The notes under the pieces were generated by a model. That model saw nothing but the letters and a program-made list of their open reading frames with translations. It did no database searches and was not told the origin of the DNA. The position numbers and the translations under genes are program-made. From Phyto melanocephala (taxonomy: Eukaryota; Arthropoda; Insecta; Diptera; Rhinophoridae): a stretch of DNA of 64,000 bases. The DNA lies in NCBI GenBank assembly GCA_941918925.1, contig OW799236.1:106966562-107030561 (forward strand). The letters are read 5' to 3'. Numbering within the stretch: the first letter of the stretch is position 1; every line of letters begins with the position of its first letter. Below are positions 23,959-33,869 of this stretch, one piece after another.

Positions 23959-24780
23959 ACAAAGTGGGCCAAAAGAAATCACCCTATTGGAAAATGCTAT
24001 TATTTCTGCAAATGGCGGCCAATGTAAAAATTTGTTTTGACATTTGTGAACTAGACAGATGTATAATACAACTACTAGCCTTGGAGCGTTACACTCCCTT
24101 TTTTGCATCGCAATTCGTCTGTGGTGTTGGCGCAGCGTCATAATGAGTGATGAGGCTCATTTCCACCTCAGCGGGTACATGAACAAGCAAAACTATCGAT
24201 TTTGGGGCACTGAAATTCCACGAGTAATGCACGAGGAGCCATAACACCCGCTCAAAGTGACTGCATTACGCTAGAGGAGTAATCGGGCACTTGTTTTACA
24301 GGATGCCGCTGGTTAAACGACAACAGAGGATGGTGCGTGCTATATGGCCATGTTAGCCGAGTGTTTTTTTACCGAAATTGAACAAATTAGGTGGTTTCAA
24401 CAGGACGTAGCAACGGCATGCAATGAGCGAGCCACAACCGATACTCTGAAAGCGGTGTTCTCAGGTCGCCTCATCTCTCGTTTTGGCGATTTACATTGGC
24501 CCGCAAGATCACCCTATTTAAGCGTTTCAGACTTTTTTGTGGCGTTTTTTTAAGTTCTGTGTTTACGTGAACAAGCCCGAGACCCTGGAAACCCCCAAGG
24601 ACAACATTCGACAATCAATTGTCACCAATTTGCCAATTTGGTCGATATCATCTTCTCGACTTGACCAATAAAATTCTAAAGGTTCAAATAAACATAATCA
24701 AAAAACAGAATCGAAGTTTTTCATTTAGAAAAAATGAGAGCCCAAAAAAAAATCGGAAGACTTCTTTTGGCCCACCTTGT
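23959..24780 (+). mobile_element. Mariner-type transposon, internally deleted
   Basis: The left end ACAAAGTGGGCCAAAAGAA is mirrored by TTCTTTTGGCCCACCTTGT at the right (24,762-24,780), one mismatch in 19. Between them lies a shortened, broken transposase on the plus strand. The element is about 820 bp against the usual 1.2-1.4 kb. A TA target duplication is blurred by one base on one side. It is a different subfamily from the one at 12.2 kb, judged by the ends. Confidence 0.85.
24130..24590 (+). pseudogene. Mariner-type transposase fragment
   Basis: Two frames form the catalytic core. The first reads IMSDEAHFHLSGYMNKQNYR with FWGTEIPRVMHEEP, containing the first catalytic aspartate. A frameshift follows. 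The second reads WFQQDVATACNERATTDTL with the second aspartate, then GRLISRFGDLHWPARSPYLS and VSDFFVAFF, where the third catalytic block (family DFFLWG) keeps its aspartate but loses LWG. The N-terminal DNA-binding part is missing: upstream of the first aspartate only about 20 related residues can be argued. Stops downstream end the reading before the family's C terminus. Confidence 0.85.
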
Positions 24781-24819
24781 TAATTAAAATAAATATTTGC
24801 TGTCCTATATATCTGCTAT

Positions 24820-24980
24820 CCACCGCTTTGTTTTTGAAGCCATCTTGGTTTTTATTTATTTTTAATTATTTACCGTCAAGCCGTATTATTTTATAGTCAT
24901 ATTCAGGGGGTTGATAAAACCACTGCAATCTGCCATTTTGCAGTGGCGGCCATCTTTAATTTATAATATTACAAAATAGA
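24820..24980 (-). mobile_element. DINE-1-like tandem-unit fragment
   Basis: GAAGCCATCTTGG (24,838), CTGCCATTTTGC and GGCGGCCATCTT (24,950) together with CATATTCAGGGGG are minus-strand versions of the AAGATGGC units in the long DINE-like copies. The ends are missing. Confidence 0.5.
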
Positions 24981-25074
24981 CAAATGTGTCTATTAATTAT
25001 AAAGTTATTCACACAAAGTTATAAGACCTTAATTGGTGTGGTTTTTTACATATTCAATAATTTACATTAACTTT

Positions 25075-25740
25075 ATAAGGGAATTGCCACGCCCACTACT
25101 ACGATACCGTTCAAATTATCATAATATTGCATTGTTAGGGAAAAGATAGGTGTGTGTAATGTTTCATAAGAATCGGCACAGTACAAATAATCGAAAAACA
25201 GTGTTTACTTTGTATAGGCGTGGCTCTGACCATTTTTCTGATCACACAAAATGATTTAATACCCAGTTTGAGTATGTAAAATTTAACGAATTCCGGTTCC
25301 GCAGCCGCTGACTTTGCCGAAGCTTGCATAAACGGTAGCTTAACGCCCGAATAGGCGCGCAATCTTTCGCATCGAAATTTTGGTCAAAAGTTTTTGGAAT
25401 GATTCGCCGAACACTATGAAAGAAAAGAAAAGTTAAAAAAAATCGTTTTAACAGAAATATTTTAATGAGAGTGGGCGCGAAAGTGCCCACTTTTCTTATA
25501 CATATTTAAATTGTGTTTCGGGAGAACCTAATTTGTGTGCAAAGTTTAACAAAAATTTTGAGAATAAAGGTATTTATTTAGTTGAAAAATATATATTTTA
25601 TTTGTATGGGCGTGGCACTGCCTACTTTTTTAATAATAAGGGTTACTTATTAAGGGCACCGTATAAGTTAAAAGTAGTTGATAGAAAAAATATTTTCTTT
25701 GTATGGGCGTGGTTTTATTGATGTCATTCTGAAAAAGAAA
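25075..25740. mobile_element. GCCACGCCC-type Helitron-like fragment
   Basis: TGCCACGCCCACTACTACG (25,087), ATAGGCGTGGCTCTGACC (25,216), ATGGGCGTGGCACTGCC (25,606) and ATGGGCGTGGTTTT (25,703) recur at the uneven spacing seen in fly DINE/Helitron remnants, where CCACGCCCA words are typical. Boundaries and orientation are uncertain, as the words occur on both strands. Confidence 0.45.
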
Positions 25741-26009
25741 AATGAAAGTTATTAATGGAATATGAATTGGAAAAAATTGTTGGACCTCATATTGAACAAC
25801 ATACTTTGGAAACGTCTCTCAGGTTAGTCACGTTGGTCTAAAAATCAATGCCCAGTTTTTACGGCAATAACGATCTTCTCAAAATGTTTCAAAAAACAAA
25901 CGGGCTGTTAATGACGCCCGATCATAAACCGCACCACACTCACAGTCACTTTATATATTTTTATGTGTGTTTCGAAGAATGTTTGAGGTTTGTTCATACA
26001 ACCGTCTTA

Positions 26010-26593
26010 TCTATATATATAAAAGTGAAACTCTGTCTGTCTGTGTGTGTGTGTTAGATATAGACTCCGAAACCGTAAAGCCGATCGAACTTAAACTTTG
26101 GAATGTTGTTGTACACATTCCAGGTAGTGTTAATGGGTGGTAAAAAGTGGGCGGGATTACGCCCATAAAAATAAGTTATAACTTTTAGCTACTTGCACTT
26201 GACCGATTTTTCTAAGACTTTGCACACATATTTAACTCTCATGATAATATAATTTCGTGATTAGAAAAGTAGGCAGTGCCACACCCATAAAAATAAGTTA
26301 TATTTTTCGCTACTTGCACTTGACCGATTTTTCTGAAACTTTGCACACATATTGAGCTGTCATGACTATTTAATTTCTTGATTAGAAAGGTGGGCAGGGC
26401 CACGCCTAAAAAAAATTCATAATTTTGAGGTACTTGCACTGGACCGATTTGTTTAAAACTGTGCATACATATTGAGCTGTCATGACTATAATTAGTTATA
26501 ATTTTTAACTTTTTTGCACTTGATAATCAATTAAAATTCAGAATGCATTTTTATTTGTTAAGGGGCGTAGCAACGCGTGCCGCTCTTGTCTAG
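26010..26593 (+). mobile_element. Non-autonomous Helitron with tandem internal units
   Basis: The 5' end TCTATATATATAAAAGTG follows an A, and the 3' end CTAG is followed by T, the A|TC...CTRR|T insertion rule of Helitrons. A short hairpin-like block AGCAACGCGTGCCGCT lies 10 bases before the end. Inside, units of about 120 bp repeat with TACTTGCACTTGACCGATTT (about 26,190, 26,310, 26,430), TTGCACACATAT and GCCACACCCATAAAAA. No Rep-helicase is encoded, so it relied on an autonomous partner. A shorter copy with the same ends lies at 57,329. Confidence 0.85.
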
Positions 26594-27979
26594 TTAAATA
26601 TATTCCTTGTCACTAAAAAATTAATATCTTCTTTCATAACGCTTGCCATAGTTGATCGAATTTAATACTTGAGCGAGTTGAACTTTGCAAGCGTGGAGAA
26701 AAAGATTTTTATGAAAAATTTTGGCCAGAAGCTTTTATGTTTCACACTTATTTTCTTTACTGTACAGCGGCGCGATTTACCTCATATGGCTGCTACGAGC
26801 CTATTGTTTGACGCAGGGGTATCCAAAAGCCTGATTACAATTTAAAGCTGTTCGAATTTTGCAAAATGATGCGTAAAATGTTTTAACCAATTTTCACAAT
26901 TTCAATAAATTGTCCATTTAACAAAACATTTTCGACAAAATCCCTTAAAAATATATACAGAACATTGAGTGCTTAATTAGCTTAAAAATTTTGTTTATCA
27001 TGATATTTTGTGTGTGTGTTTTTTTTTACCAAAAACTCCATGCTTTATTATTTCACTTAATGCTCATTTCTTTTATCATAATTTTTTTATAAAAGAAAAA
27101 GAAAATATAAATAATATTGTAGTAAAAGGAAATGTCGTTCTTTGTCGTCAAAGCATATAGAAAAGAACAAAAAAATAAAATGCAATAACAGACATACAGT
27201 TGAACATACACACACAAAAAAGGACATGTGATGCGTGTTTTTTAAGGAACTTCTTCTTGTTGTTGTTGTTTTTTTAACCCCTGCCATCTATTAAAAACTT
27301 AATTTCTGCTTTGAAACACACATTTAAACTCTTCTTCTACATTATAATGAAATGCCGCATTGATATAAGAAAAAAAGTAAATAAAAAAGGATTTCAACAG
27401 AATAAAGAAGAAGAAAAAAAAAAAACAAATATAAAGAACAAAAGGTTGATTCTAAAGTGTAAATGAACTTACCTAAGAAGAATTGTGTTGAAAGAAAAAA
27501 AAAACGTTGAATAATAACGCAAAAGCAAAAATAATTTAGAAGCAGAAATATATAAAACAAAAAATCTTAAAACCAGGATGAGAGGCAAAAAGCAATACTA
27601 GTAGTTGTGTGTTTTCACAGAAAAGAAGTACAATAAATATCCAATGAATACAACTTTGTACGCATACTAAATAGTATTAAAGTACCAAACAAACAAACAA
27701 ACAAACAAACAACCATGGAGTCACCTATTTAACTCCGTTTATTCCTAACGCGCTCTCATCAAAATCACAATGACAGTGTTGTGTAGTGAAGACAAAAGTC
27801 TTGTTTGTCTCTACAAGTATGTACGTACATATGTGCGTATGTGTTTGCGTACTTTTTGTTGTTTTTGTTAAATGTTGAAATAAATTAAAGCGTAAATAAA
27901 TAAGTTTTGTGACGTTTTGTTTTCTACACACCATTGTCCTTTTGTTTGAAGCAAAAAATGAGGAATAAACATACGCAGA
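26594..27979. other. Non-coding AT-rich sequence
   Basis: No gene seen. The stretch holds a (CAAA)n microsatellite at about 27,686-27,712 and T- or A-rich runs that create long but low-complexity frames on the minus strand. Confidence 0.55.
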
Positions 27980-28407
27980 CATTGCAAATACGAGGTCCGT
28001 AACAAAAGGCTTTGGTCAAAAGTAGGTAACTTAAGTTTTTGTGATCAAATGCCTTGTGATAAGTTCGGTTGATATGTTCTGTTGCCTGTCTGGTGACTTT
28101 TAAGTCCTTGTTATTACCGGAACATTCAATTGCCACATCTGGTCGTTCATCTAGGAGAAGTTGAATGCATTTTTACACTGTATTTGACTTAGGTGTTAAG
28201 GTGTTTGTTTTTCGCAGCTTTTAAATCTTCTTGCTATTTTGAAGGCGACCTTTCTAGAGAAAGTCGCTTGTAACTCAACAAAGATCGTTGCTTCTTTTTC
28301 CTATCGTGGATAGTTTTCCTGGGAGTATTAGGTTTGTAGTCCTTGTCTACACATTGTTTAGCTTCTACCATCCTAGTTTTATATGTTTGTGTCCTTGCTG
28401 TCTTTAG
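27980..28407 (-). pseudogene. Unrecognised decayed coding frame, 3' part
   Basis: On the minus strand a reading with few stops runs from TARTQTYKTRMVEAKQ past KDYKPNTPRKTIHDRKKKQR, and after a frame change through KCIQLLLDERPDVAIECSGN to about 27,985. It is lysine/arginine-rich at first. The 5' part continues on the far side of the repeat array at 31,552-31,640 as KAKTTNKRIIELFKTTPKRH, so the array inserted into this frame. I do not recognise the protein; a transposon or retroelement origin is a guess. Confidence 0.35.
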
Positions 28408-28420
28408 AATCTTATATTTC
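28408..28420. repeat. Left copy of 13-bp target-site duplication
   Basis: AATCTTATATTTC borders the hammerhead array on the left and recurs exactly at its right border. The first three bases may belong to the element at the right end, so the duplication is 10-13 bp. Confidence 0.75.
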
Positions 28421-28540
28421 AATTTTAATGTGAACCATTTTTTATTTTGGCTTAAGTTCATTTGTTTCTTTATTTAATTTTATAATTCAAATTAAATTAA
28501 ATTGTAACCATTTTAGGAATATTTTTTCTAAAAATTATTT

Positions 28541-28608
28541 CCGATATTAGCCGAGTGGAATGCATTTTCGAAATCAGCTACGATTTCATCATCAGCACTC
28601 TTTATCGG
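28541..28608 (-). ncRNA. Type I hammerhead ribozyme motif, unit 1
   Basis: In minus-strand reading: CCGATA, AA, GAGTG, CTGATGA, T, GAAATC, GTAGCT, GATTTC, GAAA, AT-GC-AT, TC, CACTC, GGCTAA, TATCGG. Stem I is CCGATA with TATCGG plus GAGTG with CACTC, separated by an internal loop AA/GGCTAA that could make the loop contacts of natural hammerheads. Stem II is GAAATC with GATTTC. Stem III has only three pairs with a two-base loop, so two copies may act together. Cleavage would fall after the C of TTC, before CACTC. The single U before stem II departs from the usual core. Confidence 0.75.
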
Positions 28609-29083
28609 TATACTACTATGTAACTTAAAATTCCTATTTATGTTACAATTGAATGAAATTTGAATTAGTGAATCTTAGTATTAATTTTCATATTTTGTTG
28701 AATATTTTATTTCACCTATCAAATGACAATTCATAATTCAACATGTTCATATTCTTCTATATTCGTAATACATTTTCGTTATGCTTTCAATATCCATCCT
28801 TTGGCTGGAATTATTGAAAACAAGGTTGTATTTACATTTTCATTTATATAAGTCCATCTAGGTGATAGACACTGAACAATGAATTCTTGAATGTCATTAA
28901 CACCGTGCCATGTGTGTTATAATTATATATTTATATTTTATTCGAACTTTTTTCTATATATTAAATTTTAATGTGAACCATTTTTTATTTTGGCTTAAGT
29001 TCATTTGTTTCTTTATTTAATTTTATAATTCAAATTAAATTAAATTGTAACCATTTTAGGAATATTTTTTCTAAAAATTATTT

Positions 29084-29151
29084 CCGATATTAGCCGAGTG
29101 GAATGCATTTTCGAAATCAGCTACGATTTCATCATCAGCACTCTTTATCGG
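29084..29151 (-). ncRNA. Type I hammerhead ribozyme motif, unit 2
   Basis: Same 68-base sequence as unit 1, 543 bp further on and in the same orientation. A transcript from this strand would be cut once per unit, giving 543-nt monomers. Confidence 0.75.
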
Positions 29152-29626
29152 TATACTACTATGTAACTTAAAATTCCTATTTATGTTACAATTGAATGAA
29201 ATTTGAATTAGTGAATCTTAGTATTAATTTTCATATTTTGTTGAATATTTTATTTCACCTATCAAATGACAATTCATAATTCAACATGTTCATATTCTTC
29301 TATATTCGTAATACATTTTCGTTATGCTTTCAATATCCATCCTTTGGCTGGAATTATTGAAAACAAGGTTGTATTTACATTTTCATTTATATAAGTCCAT
29401 CTAGGTGATAGACACTGAACAATGAATTCTTGAATGTCATTAACACCGTGCCATGTGTGTTATAATTATATATTTATATTTTATTCGAACTTTTTTCTAT
29501 ATATTAAATTTTAATGTGAACCATTTTTTATTTTGGCTTAAGTTCATTTGTTTCTTTATTTAATTTTATAATTCAAATTAAATTAAATTGTAACCATTTT
29601 AGGAATATTTTTTCTAAAAATTATTT

Positions 29627-29694
29627 CCGATATTAGCCGAGTGGAATGCATTTTCGAAATCAGCTACGATTTCATCATCAGCACTCTTTATCGG
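29627..29694 (-). ncRNA. Type I hammerhead ribozyme motif, unit 3
   Basis: Same 68-base sequence and orientation, again at 543-bp spacing. Confidence 0.75.
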
Positions 29695-30169
29695 TATACT
29701 ACTATGTAACTTAAAATTCCTATTTATGTTACAATTGAATGAAATTTGAATTAGTGAATCTTAGTATTAATTTTCATATTTTGTTGAATATTTTATTTCA
29801 CCTATCAAATGACAATTCATAATTCAACATGTTCATATTCTTCTATATTCGTAATACATTTTCGTTATGCTTTCAATATCCATCCTTTGGCTGGAATTAT
29901 TGAAAACAAGGTTGTATTTACATTTTCATTTATATAAGTCCATCTAGGTGATAGACACTGAACAATGAATTCTTGAATGTCATTAACACCGTGCCATGTG
30001 TGTTATAATTATATATTTATATTTTATTCGAACTTTTTTCTATATATTAAATTTTAATGTGAACCATTTTTTATTTTGGCTTAAGTTCATTTGTTTCTTT
30101 ATTTAATTTTATAATTCAAATTAAATTAAATTGTAACCATTTTAGGAATATTTTTTCTAAAAATTATTT

Positions 30170-30237
30170 CCGATATTAGCCGAGTGGAATGCATTTTCGA
30201 AATCAGCTACGATTTCATCATCAGCACTCTTTATCGG
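30170..30237 (-). ncRNA. Type I hammerhead ribozyme motif, unit 4
   Basis: Same 68-base sequence; last minus-strand copy before the orientation flips about 270 bases later. Confidence 0.75.
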
Positions 30238-30768
30238 TATACTACTATGTAACTTAAAATTCCTATTTATGTTACAATTGAATGAAATTTGAATTAGTGA
30301 ATCTTAGTATTAATTTTCATATTTTGTTGAATATTTTATTTCACCTATCAAATGACAATTCATAATTCAACATGTTCATATTCTTCTATATTCGTAATAC
30401 ATTTTCGTTATGCTTTCAATATCCATCCTTTGGCTGGAATTATTGAAAACAAGGTTGTATTTACATTTTCATTTATATAAGTCCATCTAGGTGATAGACA
30501 CTGAACCTAGATGGACTAGATGGACTTATATAAATGAAAATGTAAATACAACCTTGTTTTCAATAATTCCAGCCAAAGGATGGATATTGAAAGCATAACG
30601 AAAATGTATTACGAATATAGAAGAATATGAACATGTTGAATTATGAATTGTCATTTGATAGGTGAAATAAAATATTCAACAAAATATGAAAATTAATACT
30701 AAGATTCACTAATTCAAATTTCATTCAATTGTAACATAAATAGGAATTTTAAGTTACATAGTAGTATA

Positions 30769-30836
30769 CCGATAAAGAGTGCTGATGATGAAATCGTAGC
30801 TGATTTCGAAAATGCATTCCACTCGGCTAATATCGG
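30769..30836 (+). ncRNA. Type I hammerhead ribozyme motif, unit 5 (plus strand)
   Basis: Same motif, now on the plus strand. The predicted cleavage lies between 30,819 and 30,820 (ATTC|CACTC). It mirrors unit 4 across the palindrome centre. Confidence 0.75.
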
Positions 30837-31311
30837 AAATAATTTTTAGAAAAAATATTCCTAAAATGGTTACAATTTAATTTAATTTGAATTATAAAAT
30901 TAAATAAAGAAACAAATGAACTTAAGCCAAAATAAAAAATGGTTCACATTAAAATTTAATATATAGAAAAAAGTTCGAATAAAATATAAATATATAATTA
31001 TAACACACATGGCACGGTGTTAATGACATTCAAGAATTCATTGTTCAGTGTCTATCACCTAGATGGACTTATATAAATGAAAATGTAAATACAACCTTGT
31101 TTTCAATAATTCCAGCCAAAGGATGGATATTGAAAGCATAACGAAAATGTATTACGAATATAGAAGAATATGAACATGTTGAATTATGAATTGTCATTTG
31201 ATAGGTGAAATAAAATATTCAACAAAATATGAAAATTAATACTAAGATTCACTAATTCAAATTTCATTCAATTGTAACATAAATAGGAATTTTAAGTTAC
31301 ATAGTAGTATA

Positions 31312-31379
31312 CCGATAAAGAGTGCTGATGATGAAATCGTAGCTGATTTCGAAAATGCATTCCACTCGGCTAATATCGG
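31312..31379 (+). ncRNA. Type I hammerhead ribozyme motif, unit 6 (plus strand)
   Basis: Same motif, 543 bp after unit 5 on the plus strand. The unit is cut short about 160 bases downstream at the right end of the array. Confidence 0.75.
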
Positions 31380-31538
31380 AAATAATTTTTAGAAAAAATA
31401 TTCCTAAAATGGTTACAATTTAATTTAATTTGAATTATAAAATTAAATAAAGAAACAAATGAACTTAAGCCAAAATAAAAAATGGTTCACATTAAAATTT
31501 AATATATAGAAAAAAGTTCGAATAAAATATAAATATAT

Positions 31539-31551
31539 AATCTTATATTTC
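31539..31551. repeat. Right copy of 13-bp target-site duplication
   Basis: AATCTTATATTTC matches 28,408-28,420. Joining the flanks through one copy restores a continuous minus-strand reading frame region, which supports insertion. Confidence 0.75.
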
Positions 31552-31640
31552 CTTTGTGACGTTTAGGAGTCGTTTTAAATAATTCAATGATTCGCTTATT
31601 TGTAGTTTTTGCTTTTGAGGAGATTCCAAATCAACATGGT
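31552..31640 (-). pseudogene. Unrecognised decayed coding frame, 5' part
   Basis: Minus-strand reading SSKAKTTNKRIIELFKTTPK and onward runs up to the target duplication and, across the array, meets the frame at 27,980-28,407 with a frame change. Product not recognised. Confidence 0.3.
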
Positions 31641-31796
31641 GTTGCAACAACTAAATGATTGATAAACCATAAGTACGTTTAATGCACTTTTTTCAAATCG
31701 TATGCTACAAAAAAACAACGACTACATGTACAAGGTGACTAGATGAGAACGATAGAAAAAAAATTTAAAAAACATAGTGTGATCAGATTGGTGGTG

Positions 31797-32330
31797 ATGA
31801 CTTTATTTTGAAGCAATCGCCGCCTTTACTTCTCTGGCAATGTGGTCCAATGTGGTCGGCGTTATTCTGCCAATACCATCACAAATATTGGTCTTGAGCT
31901 TGTCTAAATCGGTGGGGTTTTTAAGGATGTCAATTTGTATGATCGCTTTGGCCAACTGATAAACGCTCGCAGTAAAATAATTCAAGTCACCTTTTTGGCA
32001 CGTAGTGCCGACTTGATGTATTTACAGGGCAAATATGTCGACCTCTTCGAGCTCTGGCCACAGAAAGTCAGCTAACATCGCTCTTTAACATGAAATATGA
32101 AGACACTTAAAGAAAGAAACCAACGAGTTCATACTTCTGGATGTAGTGATGCTTGGTCGAACCCTTGTAAGTAAGTAATATTCGTTCCAGTAACAGCAGT
32201 TTTGCTTAGTGAAATTTTCTTTTAGCCAAAAATTCGTCTTGAATATGAAATCCGACTTCGGTAGTGCGATCCTTGTGTCACTTCTTGAACTTTGGCCATG
32301 ATAACTGCAGCGGTGCGTTCCGTGTGTCAC
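31797..32330 (-). pseudogene. Mariner-type transposase relic
   Basis: The minus strand carries, with shifts: FIFKTNFWLKENFTKQNCCY (like the block around the first aspartate, family FSDEAHFWLNG-NKQNCRYW, but the aspartate is gone); MLADFLWPELEEVDI, the typical DFLWPELxxVD stretch between the first and second aspartates; then, after a deletion, PTDLDKLKTNICDGIGRITP and TLDHIAREVKAAI, the family C terminus, ending near 31,803. The second and third catalytic blocks are deleted or unreadable. It is dead, and lies just beyond the hammerhead array. Confidence 0.72.
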
Positions 32331-33869
32331 CTCCTAAACTTTGACTTGAAACATTTATGATAAATAATGCTTTCAAAAATGGGTGCTGGCTTAGATAAAG
32401 CGCCACCACATACGTGTAAAGTTTTGGCCTGTTATATATTTAAAAGCTAAAAGGAACAAACATAAAACTAAAACACACAAACCAATTGAGCAATAGTGGC
32501 GTTTAGTCAAAGAAATCATGAAAAGAAAAGAAATTCATGAGATCTAATATCTTTTCAAGAGAACGCTAGATTCTGTTTTCACAAGCTCTAACTTTCAGAA
32601 GAAGCATTTTAAATCGAACTAGTGGTTTTGACTTCAGTCGAAATAATTTTAAACATTTTAAGCTTAAGTGAAGTTTTTAATTTAATTTTAAAACGTTGTT
32701 CTATTGGTTCAAGACTTAACTAAAAAGTGCCAACAGTAATAAAAATTTATTGCAAAAAATCCACACTGAGTTAAAAACATTATTTTTTTAAATGGCTTTT
32801 GTTCATCCTGTAGTCGTCGTCCCTGTTTGTGTAGCTAATGAAGCAAACCCATCATCAAGGTTTTAAGTCATACTCTTGCACTGTTAATGCTTGTTAATGT
32901 GTGTATTTGAGTTTGAAAGTTCTTTGCTCTAAACCGCATTGTTGTTCGGATATACCATAACTTCTCGTACTTATACTGACGCTTCTAACACATACTGCTA
33001 CTAAGTCTTTAACCTTTCAAGGATTTTATACATTCATACCACTTCTTGTTGCTGGTGGTATTATGCTCCTTTTTTTCATATTTTATTCTATTGTTATTAA
33101 AACTCTCATATAAAACAGGGTTCAGCTTTCTTTACAAAAAACAAAATCGAGCAGAAACCAACAAAGTATGTGTGTGTATGTGTGTAGTATAAGGAACATC
33201 ATCAGGAGTAGATCTGGAGTATGAAATTAGTAACTCGTCAGTCTGCCAGTCAGTCATTTAGTCTGTCCATTTCTGTAGATAAAGTATTTTTTCTTAATTA
33301 AATTGTTTTTTTTTATGCTTTTGTTCTTTTTTCTCTTATTTTTTAAACCCAATTTATCTTTTCTTTTCTCTTCCATCTTTATGATTTTTTGTTTTTTAAG
33401 CAGTTTTTTTTTTCATTTGTAACATTAGCTGTGAGGTCAAGGAAACTACTAAAATGTTAAAGACTTTTTGCGTTGCATATATTATATAGTGTACAACAAA
33501 CCATAATGTATTTAATACTAAAAGTAGTGTTGGCAACACTGTGTCGTAATAATAACGATGGTATGGAGCTGGACAACAAGCTATCGAGTTTCTTTGTTTT
33601 ACAAAAAAAAATTAATAAAGAAAAAAAAATATACAGAGTAATATAATAAGAAGATTTTAAAATTATGATTAATTTTTAACTGTTTCATGATTACAAACTA
33701 AGAGGATATTTTTATAAATTTGATATAAGAATGAGAAGATATTTTTTACTCACTATTAGTATGTAGTTTTCTAAATATAAACTCATTAAATAAAAGCAAA
33801 CGGAAATTCTTTGAAAGACCATGCCCTCTAAGAGCATCATAGCTATTCCTTTTGCAATAAAAAATTCAC
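32331..33869. other. Non-coding AT-rich sequence
   Basis: No gene or element recognised; T-rich runs near 33,300-33,420. Confidence 0.5.

Larger units (their letters stand above)
28421..31538. mobile_element. Retrozyme-like array of 543-bp hammerhead units, palindromic
   Basis: Units of 543 bp follow one another without visible differences by eye. Four ribozyme-bearing units (HHR starts 28,541; 29,084; 29,627; 30,170) are on the minus strand and two (30,769; 31,312) on the plus strand. The orientation flips at about 30,508-30,518, where a short CTAGATGGAC duplicate joins the arms. The unit has no open frame of note. The 13-bp word AATCTTATATTTC occurs directly outside both ends (28,408-28,420 and 31,539-31,551), so the whole composite appears to have inserted once. 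Known relatives by layout are metazoan retrozymes and the hammerhead-bearing repeats of Penelope-like elements; their units are often shorter, and no reverse transcriptase is present here. An assembly artefact cannot be excluded. Confidence 0.85.

Noticed and set aside
28421..31538. CRISPR array, because of regular repeats
   Set aside because: The whole 543-bp unit is repeated without unique spacers, the units flip strand, and the surroundings are eukaryotic transposons.
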